64,000 nt of DNA from JBPESP01 sp051710585 (GCA_051710585.1 JBPESP010000005.1:62001-126000); one strand, 5' to 3'; positions 18,836 through 29,824 are shown, counted from the first letter of the stretch. Program-made: numbers and translations. The notes: generated by a model not told the origin, from the letters alone.

Positions 18836-19374
18836 TTACTGAAGGTTTCTAATTTTCAGTACAATATGCGTACAATAGGCTTTTATTTATAAATAAACTT
18901 GCATCAATACAAATACTAACCCAAGAGCAGCCTAATAAAATGAGAGAAATAGGGTAGTGAGACCTTAGAGATCTGTTGAAGCTAAAAAATACAGGTAATA
19001 AGTAGATACACCATTTATATCCAAATTAATATCTATAAACAGTAAAACCGTAGTCTTCCTGAAGACAGCTGCTAGTATTAGCAGCAAGGGAAATCCGGAG
19101 CTGGCAGGCTTAAGCAGCGTTTAGACAGAAGTACCGTGGATAAACGTTTAAATACCCGGTTTCATTATACTTATCACGGCCAAAAACAAAGATAAAATAG
19201 TCCAATTGTATTAATATTGAATATGTATCAACGATACACATAATAAATTATTTAATTGATAAACAACGGAGTTTATTATTTCATCAGAAAATAACATGTT
19301 GATTACTTTTATTAGCCCTTAATGACACGTTAACAGTGGACGATACTCTAACGTAATGAAGTAACAATTAATTT
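18836..19374. other. grcA-srmB interval
   Basis: No gene recognised. It contains the expected ends of grcA and srmB and possibly remains of yfiE/eamB of the E. coli order, none readable. A short hairpin (GCTGCTA with TAGCAGC) is seen near 19070. Confidence 0.4.
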
Positions 19375-20115
19375 TTCGCAATAAAAAATTATCGTACGCT
19401 TTCACCAGTAAATATTTAAGTCTTTTGACCAATAGGTACAAGCTATTCGTGTAGAGATAAAAGTTACCTTATCGTTGGCAAATCAAAATTAATAACATAA
19501 CTAATGTCCTACATATCTAAACCACGTTGCCAGATATTCGTTGATACCAGGATATTCATTTATAGCCGTCGCTTAAGCGTTTAATGGCCTCATTGTGTTT
19601 AGCCTGGACGATCATCAAAGGCCCATCCGATAACATAATGAAATACTCGTGTCTCACAATCAGTCTAGCACCTCATGCATTACTAGACGCAAACGATAGC
19701 TTTTTCTGATATCAAGCTATTTAATTAAATGGTAAAACAAGGTGTTTATACGTCAAATAAGCAGCCTAATAATACCCTTGCACGATTTTATATTAACAGT
19801 GCAAGGGCAAAAGAGGATTGATTTCTACTAAAGTGTGTAAAAACATTTTACAAAATCTTTAACTACCTTCTCTTTCAGCGTATCCGAAAACCGTCTGCTG
19901 CCCTGCAGCAAGTTTTAACAACAATCTAGTCTGCTAGACATCCTGAGGTAAACAATATATCCAGTCATCAGATCTGTCTAGTTCAGAGTTTAAACCACTC
20001 TACAGTCATTTTTTTCTTTAGATATATTATATGTAGTAGGAGATCGATGGTAGCCGCCACCATATCTTGATCTTCTCTAAACATTTCCGTCTTATAATTC
20101 ATATAAGGCACTTCG
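19375..20115 (-). pseudogene. srmB: Decayed srmB (DEAD-box RNA helicase)
   Basis: Several minus-strand pieces match SrmB in order. VPYMNYKTEMFREDQDMVAA fits VAYMNHAEVFSENQDIVVA; SYRLRLVMHEVLD fits VRKRERVHELANW; HNEAIKRLSDG fits RNEAIKRLTEG; ILVSTNIWQRGLDM, a stop, then DISYVINFDLP fits VLVATDVAARGIDIPDVSHVFNFDMP. Stops and small deletions are scattered through it. SrmB assists 50S ribosome assembly. Neighbouring relics confirm the E. coli order. Confidence 0.88.
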
Positions 20116-20379
20116 TCGGTAATGGTGGCTCTGTCCAGAGAAGTGTGAATAACCAAAATTATTTATTAGACTGTTTCATTACTGATATTTTCATCTCTTG
20201 AATTAGGAGTAACAATCACACTAGTAGTGAACTAGACTATTTACAAGGAAAATCAAAGATATTTGAAAAGAGCGGCAATAAATATGCAATAGTTTACCGA
20301 GGTAAACGGTATGCGGGTTTCGTAAAATTTGAATTCAGAAAATTAGATTATGGCCGTATCTAATATAATCTTCATCTGT

Positions 20380-20520
20380 TTGTACGTATCATTTTATTTT
20401 AATGTCACTATGATTGATACATAATAAAAGCTGGTACCGGATTGATACTGCGGGGTTTTTCATTAAAACGAACAATAGCTCTGGACATCAGCAACAGAAT
20501 TAATCTAGTTATATTGAATT
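20380..20520 (+). pseudogene. trmN6: Decayed trmN6 (yfiC, tRNA A37 N6-methyltransferase)
   Basis: The frame CHYD(stop)YIIKAGTGLILRG then FSLKRTIALDI matches TrmN6 [32 protein letters not shown], the cofactor-binding N-terminus. It lies between srmB and nadB relics and is divergent from srmB, as in E. coli. The 3' part is not readable. Confidence 0.7.
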
Positions 20521-22089
20521 AATACAGCACCTGCACGATGCTAGTCCTAATAAAGACCGTTGAACTATAATAATACCTATATACGCTACCAATTAAGCAC
20601 AGAATAATTTTCTGCCGGCTCTTAGGCGATATCCCTGTGTGCTATTATTATAGAGATATTCGTATCTACGTTAATAGAGGGATGTATCGCTACAGAGTAA
20701 TTGTCAGAATACACCCTGTTTTAATGTAAGCTTGGCCTACATTACTTCTAGTAAAATAAAGAATGCGTATTCTAGGCTTTAGAGAATAAAGCATCAATCG
20801 TTGTAGAAGGCAGGCTAGTGATACTATCTAACTTTATGCCGTCGAGGGGTAAGCGCTCATTTTTACATATTTGCATAAAATTAATACTTGCATAAACCCA
20901 CCGATATCAACGACAAAAAATACTATCGCGTCGCTGGCTACTGACTTTGGAGTACACAAGCCGACGCAAAAATTTTAAGATACACTTATGTTACGCGATC
21001 TGTCAAGCATCTAGATACTGGCGTTTCACGCACTAGTAGTGCGAATATTATTATTATCCGGTGTTCAACTACTAAACTGTTCTGTATTGCATGTATATGG
21101 CAGAACGCAGTAATAAACTTCTTCCTTTATTTGCTCATTCTATCTACCTCTGTTATTAATATTAAATACTCATCTTTACATGGTAATTCTGCTTAAAATA
21201 TAGGCTGTAACTTTTCTTGCACTACAAATGAATTTTAATAATCAAACTTATCCACTTCTATCAGATTACGGATCTTCGAAAGATTACTAGAAATACAAAA
21301 AATGGAAATAATATTTGTTGTTTTTGAACAAAAAACCTCTCTACAAGAGAGGAGAGTTTCAACCATTTAGTGGTATAGCCGTAACTTATGCCAGTTATTT
21401 TTTTTCAGGAGGATTTCTTCGTCAGAATTGCTAACCTGGTTTATCTTCTCGGAAGATAAACAAAACTTAGGTGAGAAAATTGGCTAACAGATAGCATTAG
21501 ACATCTTCCAGCAAAAACTAGCTATTTAAAAAGCATTCCAAAATCAGAGGGGATTGGATATCAAGCGATTTTGCCGTGCAAGTTAGCATAGCTAACTTTC
21601 CCTATAGTATTACAAACTGTCAAAATCGGTACGCCCGTGTTTATCCACTATTACATTGCTACAGCTATAGTGAACCACTAGAATGATATAGAAGGGCTAA
21701 CGGATCGGATCGATCACAGCATTAATAACCTCCCGGACAGGTGGGTAAAGCTGCTAATTAACTCTATATCGGTATTGGCCAACTAGTATTCAATGCAACA
21801 GTTTATAGTAATGCCGTCATTTAAAAATATAGGTTAGTGATATTTGATCTAGACTTTATATGTCTAGATGGTAGCTAGGAGTAGCGCCAACCGTCCATAC
21901 ACGTCACAACTCTACCCTTTCTTTAAGCGTAATTCTAGATATAAGTTTACCAGCATCTATTACATACCACAGCAGTCCTACAGGTGTTCAAAGCTAACAA
22001 AGATACTTATTTGCAAGATCTGGATGCCACAGGTGCGCTTCTGTACCGTCTTTCTGACCAAACTTATTTTCTACCACTACTACTAGTAT
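20521..22089. other. Decayed remains of trmN6 3' end and nadB 3' end
   Basis: About 1.6 kb without an intact gene; by position it should contain the ends of trmN6 and nadB. A CCTCTC/GAGAGG hairpin is at 21336-21352. A 72-codon ORF at 21868-22086 shows no recognisable similarity. Confidence 0.4.
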
Positions 22090-22260
22090 TTTGAAGGCGA
22101 CGTGCAAAATATGGCAATAGCTATGACCTTCCTCTCAGATTAAGAGGTGGTAAGCGGCGTTGAAATGTCAGTATAAACACCATATCTCAATCAATTTATC
22201 ACTAGAGATGTCAACGGCATTGCTAATGATGAATTTTATACCACCTCACAATCGCAAACA
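22090..22260 (-). pseudogene. nadB: Decayed nadB (L-aspartate oxidase)
   Basis: Minus-strand frame DCEVV(stop)NSSLAMPLTSLVIN then LRYGVYTDIST and SERKVIAIAIFCTSP. It follows NadB CDRHAVEFVASNARSCVQWLIDQGVLFDTHI and TREGGHSHRRILHAA. Stops are frequent. It is divergent from the rpoE relic, as in E. coli. Loss of NadB implies no de novo NAD synthesis by this route, while nadK (NAD to NADP) is kept. Confidence 0.7.
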
Positions 22261-22545
22261 CTAGCGATAGCTATGATCACATCCCTAACGTGGAATTGAG
22301 ACGCTATTAGTTTTATTGAATATCAGCGCAACAGTCAACAAAAAGTAACCCTAGTTATATAACCCGACACACTACTGCCAACAAGCAAGCATATTCAATT
22401 GATACTTGCTTAGCTGATAATATATGTCAGATAAAAAGGACCGGTTAGAAAACCAGCACCAAATATTGGCTGTATCGCTTTTAATGTGCTTTATTTACGT
22501 ATGTTTACTAAGAACATACTAATTCACGTTACCCCCCCTGTGATT

Positions 22546-22604
22546 TTATTGGTACCTTCTTTCGTGCATAGCTGAAAATTATGCACGAAAGAAGGTACCA
22601 ATAA
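22546..22604. repeat. Perfect 25-bp inverted repeat, 9-base loop
   Basis: Arms 22546-22570 and 22580-22604 are fully complementary (core GGTACCTTCTTTCGTGCATA). It lies between the nadB and rpoE relics. The loop is GCTGAAAAT. It is far more regular than the decayed DNA around it. Confidence 0.9.
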
Positions 22605-22641
22605 TTCTATATTAATTATATCTAGATTTTGTAAAAACCTA

Positions 22642-22676
22642 GCCGGCGACTCTAAGCCATAATTAGAGTCGCCGGC
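22642..22676. repeat. Perfect 14-bp GC-rich inverted repeat, 7-base loop
   Basis: Arms 22642-22655 (GCCGGCGACTCTAA) and 22663-22676 are fully complementary. It lies 37 bases after the 25-bp inverted repeat. No T-run follows. Confidence 0.9.
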
Positions 22677-22689
22677 ATTTATTAAAAAA

Positions 22690-23145
22690 ATATAAAACAG
22701 TGAACCTAATCTCATACTACGTCCGTACTCCCTAAGAAGAGATGTAGGAAGTATATTCATCAAAGGCTATCAAACCCTAGCATTATTTCATGGAGCACAT
22801 TTTATGCCTGGTTGTTTATTATATTACTGTCAACACATCGAAAAATTACTTAATAACTCAAGAAGCGCCTACCCTCCAACGATACGTAAAATTACGAAAG
22901 TGTCAGTAGATTGAAGAAATATTAAATTCTAAAATTTAATATTTTCTGAGGAATTACTATAAATAGTGTTTCGTACTATCATTAAAATTTTTAAGGAAAT
23001 TTACGTATAGCGATTACACTACTTAAGCCGAATAGCCTAAGTTATGAAGAGATATTTTCTATCATAGATTACTCAGTTAGGTATCGCGTCATACTTTATA
23101 CAAATAGATATTGCAACAGACAACTTGTTAGCGGTTATAACCTGA
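22690..23145 (+). pseudogene. rpoE: Decayed rpoE (sigma-E factor)
   Basis: Consecutive plus-strand fragments match RpoE. YKTVNLISYYV fits YQHKVASLVSRYV; IFIKGYQTLALFHG fits AFIKAYRALDSFRG; STFYAWLF then KNYLITQEAPTL fits SAFYTWLY...KNYLVAQGRRPP; NLIFSEELL(stop)IVFRTI fits NLMLSEELRQIVFRTI; LRIAITLLKPNSLSYEEIFS fits LRMAITLRELDGLSYEEIAA. At least three frameshifts and a stop are seen. E. coli order rpoE-rseA-rseB-rseC is preserved in outline. Confidence 0.92.
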
Positions 23146-23509
23146 GTGCAAAATTAAAATATACCTAACAGGGATCCGAATCCTACTAGGAAGCAGTTAA
23201 CTATAAAATACCGTATTCTGCCATCTTCCGATAAGAGAGCAGAGAGCCGTTTCTTAGTCATAAGCGACTCTGTAATTAACAGAGGGGATAGAAAAAGAAT
23301 TGGCAGATACTGCTACAAGGATAACAAAGATGTATCAATACCATTTTTTGTAGGACTATAAGCTATAGTGCCACCTGAATATTGATACTCTAAAGTTCAA
23401 AAAAAATCAAGATGCGCAGTAGGTGTTACATGTAGGTATGGCGAGTGCGTAATTACTAGTAATACAAAATATTAATATAACAATACTAGCATAGTACGTT
23501 TTATTAAAC
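23146..23509. other. Expected rseA position, not readable
   Basis: The anti-sigma gene rseA should lie here between rpoE and rseB. I cannot align it with confidence; the sequence is AT-rich and broken in all frames. Confidence 0.4.
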
Positions 23510-24060
23510 AGTAGCTTGTTATATTCCTCCGTAAAGGTATCAGCTCAAACTACTGCATCCAATATGTTGCGCATACAAATAAGCAAAGCCAAAAGAACAT
23601 TGTACTATACATATGCATTTATGCTAATAATAAAATTGGATGTCAACTCACTGTACTGTGCTAGCGCCGTGTTTTTGTCTATAAAATGGCTAATGCATGC
23701 AGTGCTGCAAATAAACGGGCAACAGCGTTAGATTATCCAGTAAAATACCAAGATAAACTATTTCAAATCTACGCAGAAGCTTTTATATCCTTCTTGGCGA
23801 TTATATTATCAATTCTCTTTTTCCTTGATTGTCTATACTAATTTTAAACGTTTCTAGTAAATTTCTACGATTTTATTTACCCCTCGTTGCGCCTATGTTA
23901 ATAATCGTCTGTACAAAGTACAGTACGGGTTATCGTATATAACGCCACCCGATTTAATTATATCATCTGGCCTGATCTACACCACGAGACTCCCGCTACG
24001 GATCGATTTACTGTATGTATCGTTATAACGAAAAATACTAGAATAGTTTCACGTCCATCA
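23510..24060 (+). pseudogene. rseB: Decayed rseB (sigma-E regulator)
   Basis: The frame from about 23513 reads LLYSSVKVSAQTTASNMLRI, matching the RseB signal peptide and mature start (SLLFSxxxxATPASGALLQQ). Later pieces NTKINYFKSTQKLLYP and SLIVYTNFKRF fit NEISYFEPGLEPFTL and SLIYTDFKRL, and RLPLRIDLL fits KLPMRVDLL. Frameshifts and stops separate them. Confidence 0.8.
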
Positions 24061-24472
24061 CCTTTAATCTCGATAAGCAGCTTTAAAAAGCATAACTGGA
24101 TTGAGAAAATAATCTTGCCACTTTAGTTGGTATTACTAGTGATGGATACTGGCAATTTTGACTGTTGTGTTAACTGGCTGTTAGCGACCGAATCCAAAGC
24201 CTCTTTTATCCATTATCTATTGGTCATACGTAGCCAGGGGTTAATGAACCAATTAAGGCCAAGCTATAAACGATGACTTGTTTACCTTTTAGTAAATATC
24301 AGTCAAGCAAATACAACTATTAACTTCAAAGAATGAAGAACGTCTCATTCACACCGATAGAAATAACATCTATAATACCAAACAGCATGGTAACTGAGAA
24401 TTTACTGTCTTTGGCCAAATACCACTAATCACAGCGAAAAGTATCACTGACAGCATCGTTTTAGGTGTAATT
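24061..24472. other. rseB 3' remains and rseC upstream region
   Basis: No separate gene. By position it holds the last third of rseB. With rpoE-rseAB decayed, rseC must use a promoter arising here or further upstream; none was identified with confidence. Confidence 0.4.
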
Positions 24473-24910
24473 ATGATTAAAAAATGGGGTATAGTCATTA
24501 CCTGGCAGCAGGGTATTGCGCAAGTATACTGCGAAGCATCTGAAGAATACTGCAGCTGCCGAAATCGGCAAAGCTGCAGTATTCGTTTTTTCGACAAAAT
24601 AGCACACAACAGACAGGATAATTTAGAGGTGGTCAGTCTATTTCCACTAGTACCAGGACAGCGTGTAGAGGTTGGTATCAATGAAGTTAGCCTGCTACGC
24701 TCCGCTTTTCTAGTGTACATGTTGCCACTACTAGGATTTATCAACAGTGCGGTGATTTTCCAAAGCATACTGAGTACCGATCTAGCAGCAGCCTGTGGTG
24801 GCGTAGCAGGCGGTGTTACTGGTTTTTTTTACGCGCGCTATTTATCCCACTACATATCTAAGGATCCTATTAATCAGCCGATGATTTTGCAAATAGATCC
24901 GTCGCCATAA
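24473..24910 (+). CDS. rseC: SoxR-reducing system protein RseC
   Basis: Inner-membrane protein with a cytoplasmic N-terminal cysteine cluster. In E. coli it takes part, with RsxABCDGE, in reducing SoxR and was named for its place in the rpoE operon. 145 residues against 159 in E. coli; the C-terminal tail is shorter. The start MIKKWGIVITWQ matches the family. Cysteines remain in VYCEAS and YCSCRNRQSC, although the spacing is altered from CSSCASRAGC. Two membrane segments follow (SAFLVYMLPLLGFINSAV; AACGGVAGGVTGFFYARYL). Its upstream partners are decayed. An imperfect palindrome covers the cysteine codons. Confidence 0.92.
   Translation: MIKKWGIVITWQQGIAQVYCEASEEYCSCRNRQSCSIRFFDKIAHNRQDNLEVVSLFPLVPGQRVEVGINEVSLLRSAFLVYMLPLLGFINSAVIFQSILSTDLAAACGGVAGGVTGFFYARYLSHYISKDPINQPMILQIDPSP
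24545..24584. repeat. Quasi-palindrome in the rseC cysteine region
   Basis: A 13-bp arm (GAATACTGCAGCT, 24545-24557) pairs with 24572-24584. An inner 5-bp stem (GCCGA with TCGGC) is separated by AA, and a second AA forms a bulge. It encodes the cysteine cluster of RseC. Confidence 0.85.
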
Positions 24911-25509
24911 TCATTAAATATTCAGGATTAACGCTCACGTTCAGGCAGTGTAGTAAGTTTATAAGCGTAGATTATAACATAAATACCTACTTCAGCCTTC
25001 CAGGCTGCGGGTTAACTCTGCGTTTTGTCGCCAGGGGGCACGACTAAACGCAAATCCTAATAATAACTTTGTCCTGAATTCTTTCTTGCTCCATAAAAAT
25101 ATATAATGCATCCACTTTATAGACCATCAAAGTCCCGCCCCCTGCGGGGAAGCGGGACTACTAGAACGACTTAGAGCAACTTTTTAATATAAATTTTCTT
25201 AAAATAAGAAAATACCTAACTTCTCCATTATTGTTAATAATGGCAACTCTCAATAAGAGACGTCTAGATATCCTCCTATAAAATAAGCTAAAAATATTCT
25301 TAGTTCACCTTTGCTTAATGTAAATTGAACAACCAAAACTGACCAATCACGTTAATTTTTTTCATGTAGTATCTATTTTCTGATTCGTTTAGTGGAACGC
25401 AACGTTATATTCATACATCTGAATACACTGGCTATAATATGTCATGATATAGTTTGTAATAATATTACATAAACTATTTTGCTGAAACTTATATAGCGTT
25501 ATACCACTA
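24911..25509. other. Decayed DNA after rseC
   Basis: E. coli order predicts lepA here; I could not read it. The interval contains a GC-rich hairpin (25131-25159, AGTCCCGC with GCGGGACT, inner CCCC/GGGG and an AA bulge). Confidence 0.45.
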
Positions 25510-26040
25510 TGAACTCATCTTTCATATTTCTGAAAACGCGGTTTTATCGAACTATGATCTCAGTAAATATCCACGCTAACTCATGCTTTTAAGCTGCTAA
25601 CACGGTAAAGAAACTGTCAGAACTATCTATTTTATATATTGGCTACCTTGATTTCTGTGGAACATCAATCCTACTGGATTTACCACGCATTTCCCATGCC
25701 ATCTCTAACTCTTTGATGGTCAGTCTACTGCCTTAATAAAATAGCCCATCCCCACCAATTTCTTCATAAAAAACAAAGAACACAAAACCACAAGTTATCC
25801 CAAGCCTTTTTTTTGGTCCAGATATACGTTACATCGCTGCACCATACCTGATTTAACTCCATTACAGTAAATTAACGTTCAATATAATTTAAGATCCAAA
25901 CATGCTCTCCTAACAGCTACTGTTATTACTTGTATGTTTGTTCTGCTAACAATTTAGCCAGCCTCAGCTCTTTCATGAGCTGCCTAGAAGACAGCTCCCC
26001 ATCCGGAGCCTCTTTTTAAGAGACCATAGTAGCGATACTT
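25510..26040 (-). mobile_element. IS3-family transposase (orfB) relic, copy 2
   Basis: Minus-strand pieces in order: SSRQLMKELRLAKLLAEQTY; EHVWILNYIER(stop)FTVMELNQVW; CSDVTYIWT; WWGWAILL; LTIKELEMAWEMRGKS; QLKSMS(stop)RG; FRNMKDEF. These follow the integrase core of an IS3-family OrfB (NQVWCGDVTYIWT, MKALEMAWExRGKP, IKQSMSRRGNCWDN, FFRSLKTEW). DDE-containing blocks are damaged and there are several stops, so it is inactive. The ends and the subgroup are not determined. Confidence 0.85.
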
Positions 26041-26968
26041 TTTTACGTTAGCTGTACCATGCCTGATACTATGCAGTTCATGCACCTGCCTTCACAAAAT
26101 ACCATTCACCTTTTTGTGGTTTATCAGGACACCTTTTCCAGTATTTATAACTGTTACAATAAACTCTGAATACATGGTAAACTTTAATCACAGGATTATG
26201 CGCTATGAATCCTCCTATTAAAGAGGATATTCAATAAATCTAAAATAAAGATCACTGTAACTTTTTAATTATTTTGTTTTTATTTCAAAAATATTATACT
26301 TTCTTCTTAAGATCATATATTTCAATTCCTTCCGAGCTTATATAAAAGAGGTTTTTTATATTTTCTTCTTTCTTTCATTACGCAGTTATTTTTGCCCATT
26401 TCGTCATCGTAAAAAGACTGGAATATATGGCTTTTTCTTCTTGCGTAGCAGTTTATTTTTTTGTCGAAAACTAATTAAATGAATTCACGTTTTAATTCAA
26501 AAGAACATTTCTTCTTTTTATTGGTACACTCATATTTTTCTTGGGTGAGTATATTGCTTATTTTAAGGTGGCTAACTTCAGTATACCAGTAATGTCGGTA
26601 ATATTATGGCGATATTATTTCAGAATAATGGCTATATTTAATATCACTATTCTTGTTTCTGTAAATACCTAATCAATAATGACCAGTAACTCTCTCTTGG
26701 CGCGCATTCTGCTTCAATTTCGCCATACAATTATTAATTTATTCCTTACTAGTCTAAGTACCTTAATCAACGGTAATAACGTTTCGGGGCGCACGAATGA
26801 ATTTGTAGGAGCAAAAAATACAGTGTTACATTTTATTTATGCCGCCGTACTTCAACTCCGTATTACTCAACTAACATGTCAATTAATGCTTAAATATCAA
26901 TAAACACACAGTGTTTAAAATCCTTTAATCCCTTAATGCAGCGGAAGATGGATGTTATCATAATAACT
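26041..26968. other. Unassigned AT-rich DNA
   Basis: No gene recognised. It directly follows the 5' side of the IS relic and may include its orfA remains. A 74-codon frame at 26679-26903 has no recognisable similarity. Confidence 0.4.
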
Positions 26969-27313
26969 TTAATACTTATTATTAATAACTATACCGTAGT
27001 TTTCCAACTTTGATATAATACATACTAAGATTTCTTTTAAAAAATTGTTTAAAAATGTATCCTTCTTAATACAAGATAATTGACTTACAGCCATGTAATA
27101 TACGCTTTTATCATTAAATATCATATAATAACTTCTGACTTTCTCATTGTAGGGGTAATGTACTCCTTGCCCAATACCTTCTTCTAAGAAACTTAAATAC
27201 TTTTCATTCAATGACTTATTATTCTCATATAACGCTAGATTAACTTTATGTAGATCCCTTAATTGCCGATAGTGCTTATTTTTTTTGTCAATCTCGCGCT
27301 CAAATTTAAACAA
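26969..27313 (-). CDS. Unidentified AT-rich open frame (possible gene fragment)
   Basis: A 114-codon frame beginning with TTG continues upstream without a stop to about 27400 (about 145 codons; upstream part includes YELFVSEITAAF and SIHNGYRYLF). It contains no ATG near its 5' end, so it is more likely the 3' part of a gene that lost its beginning. The protein is hydrophilic and rich in K, E, N and Y (IDKKNKHYRQLRDLHKVN). I do not recognise a family. Its AT-rich but gene-like composition differs from the decayed enterobacterial relics. It could be a fragment of foreign (phage or plasmid) origin, or chance. Confidence 0.35.
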   Translation of the reverse strand: MFKFEREIDKKNKHYRQLRDLHKVNLALYENNKSLNEKYLSFLEEGIGQGVHYPYNEKVRSYYMIFNDKSVYYMAVSQLSCIKKDTFLNNFLKEILVCIISKLENYGIVINNKY

Positions 27314-27401
27314 GTAGCGATAACCATTGTGAATGCTTGCGAAAGCAGCAGTTATCTCCGATACAAACAGTTCATACTGGACCTCACCGTTCGATAAAGG
27401 C

Positions 27402-29824
27402 TACCCAGAATGCTATTAAAATTCTAAGCTTCAGTTTCTTTGCTTTTCTAAACTCCAAGTTTAAAGCCACCCCCACACCCGACTATAAGCCAAACGTAAT
27501 CTCACGTAAGCTCTTCAAATTTAACAGTAAGCTCAGTATTTACTACTAGTAAAATGGTCGTTCCATGGAATAGTCTTGAATGATGCACAAGATTTATAGC
27601 ACTGGCATAGTACCAGTTTAGCTTCATAAACCAGGACTAGCCCGTTGCTTATCAAGCAACGCCTACAATAACACCCCTTGTGTTATGCCAAAGGTCAGCT
27701 TCAAACAGGATGACCCTTTTTAGCACTGTTAGCGTGGATATAGCTTTCTTCAGCACCATATTTGCCCGTGTTGGCAGTGTTGCATATCACACTAAATGTC
27801 GCCAAAATCGTACGTGGCATTCATTAGATCAAACGCTATCCTGATCAAGTATATTGGAATTAAATTTACTTTAATCCCCCCCCCGGGGGGCACGCACTGT
27901 CTTGCAAGAAAAAATTCCGCCAAAATATACAACGTTGTCAATAATACCGTTATAAACCTCTTTAAACATTGTATAATACTTTCTCCATTAATCCTATTTA
28001 TATCCTACCTTATGCTTGGTGTAGCCTGACTACTCTATTAGCTGAAAACACGTTCTTACTTATTAGTATAATGTATACTTTATATCGTTATAAATTTTTT
28101 AAATAAATACCTATTCTATTTTTGTGTTGGTAATTTGGTACCAACAAACTGTTATTACTTTTCTTTGGTGTATTAATCAACGGGCGTCATTTATCTTTAG
28201 TATTCTGAATTTTCTTTCATTTAGTTTCATGTAACACCTTGGCGCGCTTCCAACGCTTTTATCCACTCTGAAGATAAGCACCAGCAAATGTAGCAATATC
28301 ATCTTAAAGTACAATACAGGAATAAGCAGCATTCATCTAGCTAATAATTACTTTATTAGGATTATAAATATTTTATATCACCCCTTGCCATTTAGCAGCA
28401 TACCTTAATCAGGCTCCTTATTAATTAAGATACTTTTTATTTAGAAATTCAATAAAACTGCACTGAGTCACATGTTTCTTTTTTTCTGAGATAACCATCT
28501 CATATAATTAACTCAGCTTTAAGCGTTTAATATCCGCCTTGGCGACGTCTACCAGCTAACGCTATCTGGCGTAATATCACCAGCGTTTTCTGTTGGTTAG
28601 AGTTAAACTCTTTTCATGGCGCAGTGTATTTTTTTAACAGATCCAGTAGTTTTGCTCTTGTGCCCGTACCTACGAGTTAATGGAGAGGTACCGTCAAAAT
28701 ATTAAATAGATAGCTAGTTAGGAAATTTCAGTGATATTACATTGAGTATCTTACTGATTTCTAAAATGCCGTTATCAAAAAAAAGCAAACAATAGCGTAC
28801 AGCGCTGCTGTATGGCATAACGCTAATAGATCTGCTAGCACGATGACGTTATGCCAGTGATAGCCGCCAGATAACAAATACACCCGTTAAGCTCTAGAGT
28901 TAGAGTTAACTATGGGGGTAAAGGATTGTTCCTATATCGGCATCGCTACTTTTATGTTAAAGGACTTGCTATTTTCTCTACTAATTAGTAGCTAATTAGT
29001 ATTATATGGGCTAAATATCGTTACTTGGTATAGCTGATATGCCTTAAATTCGAACCGATAATATCCCCTAAATCCTTCAATTTAGTGAAATATACTTGAT
29101 GTTTCTTTGGCTTTCTGAGGGAACGGTGTCACTAGAAACTCCTAGGGAGTCGTTCCACATTGAGATAGGAATTCACCAATTCCTGCAGGCTATTTTTTAT
29201 ACACTCTTTATCGAATACGTCTTTTTTGGTATTGACCAGTGCCGAGGAGCCTCTGACAATGTACAAAGCTTTAACTTTTCGAGAATAAAGGTTACTGGCT
29301 AGGATGCAGGGGAGGTCTATAGCAACCTGCTGTTAATCATATTACTTCTTGTGCTAGCATTATGCGTTCATCAGCCATCTACTTTTACTGATCATTGAAG
29401 CTCTGCACCTTACGTCTCGAACAAGACGGGCATTATGACGTATGATTATACTAAATTTATCACGTGACTTGTGATGGTAGTGCCGCGCTTTACTAACTGA
29501 TTAGCTTACTATACAGGGGCCTTACGCCATATTAAATTTACTAAAAAGTAACTTAAATCAAAAAGGTTAGTGAAAATTATTTCCTACCTATTTTATGAAA
29601 CCACCAGAATCTGTAAAATCTTTGTAAGGAATGTCATTAAAGAACTTACAGATAACCTATCGTTTAACTTAAGGATGCAGAAATGAGTGCATCTCACCCT
29701 ATAACGTCTGACAGAAGGATAGAGCATAGTAGCACTCAATAAAACTAATTTTACTTACTATTACTATTATAAGTAAGCTGCTAATAGCATGATGTAACCG
29801 GTGTTTTACGAACATACCTGTATG
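27402..29824. other. Unassigned decayed DNA
   Basis: About 2.4 kb with no intact gene. If the E. coli order tmk-holB-ycfH-ptsG-hinT held, the upper part would contain tmk and holB; I cannot read them. At 27875-27889 there is a run of about nine C followed by six G. A small hairpin (CGTTGCTT with AAGCAACG) is near 27652. On the minus strand near 29150-29290 a frame KKDVFDKECIKNSLQELVNS is open but unrecognised. Confidence 0.4.
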
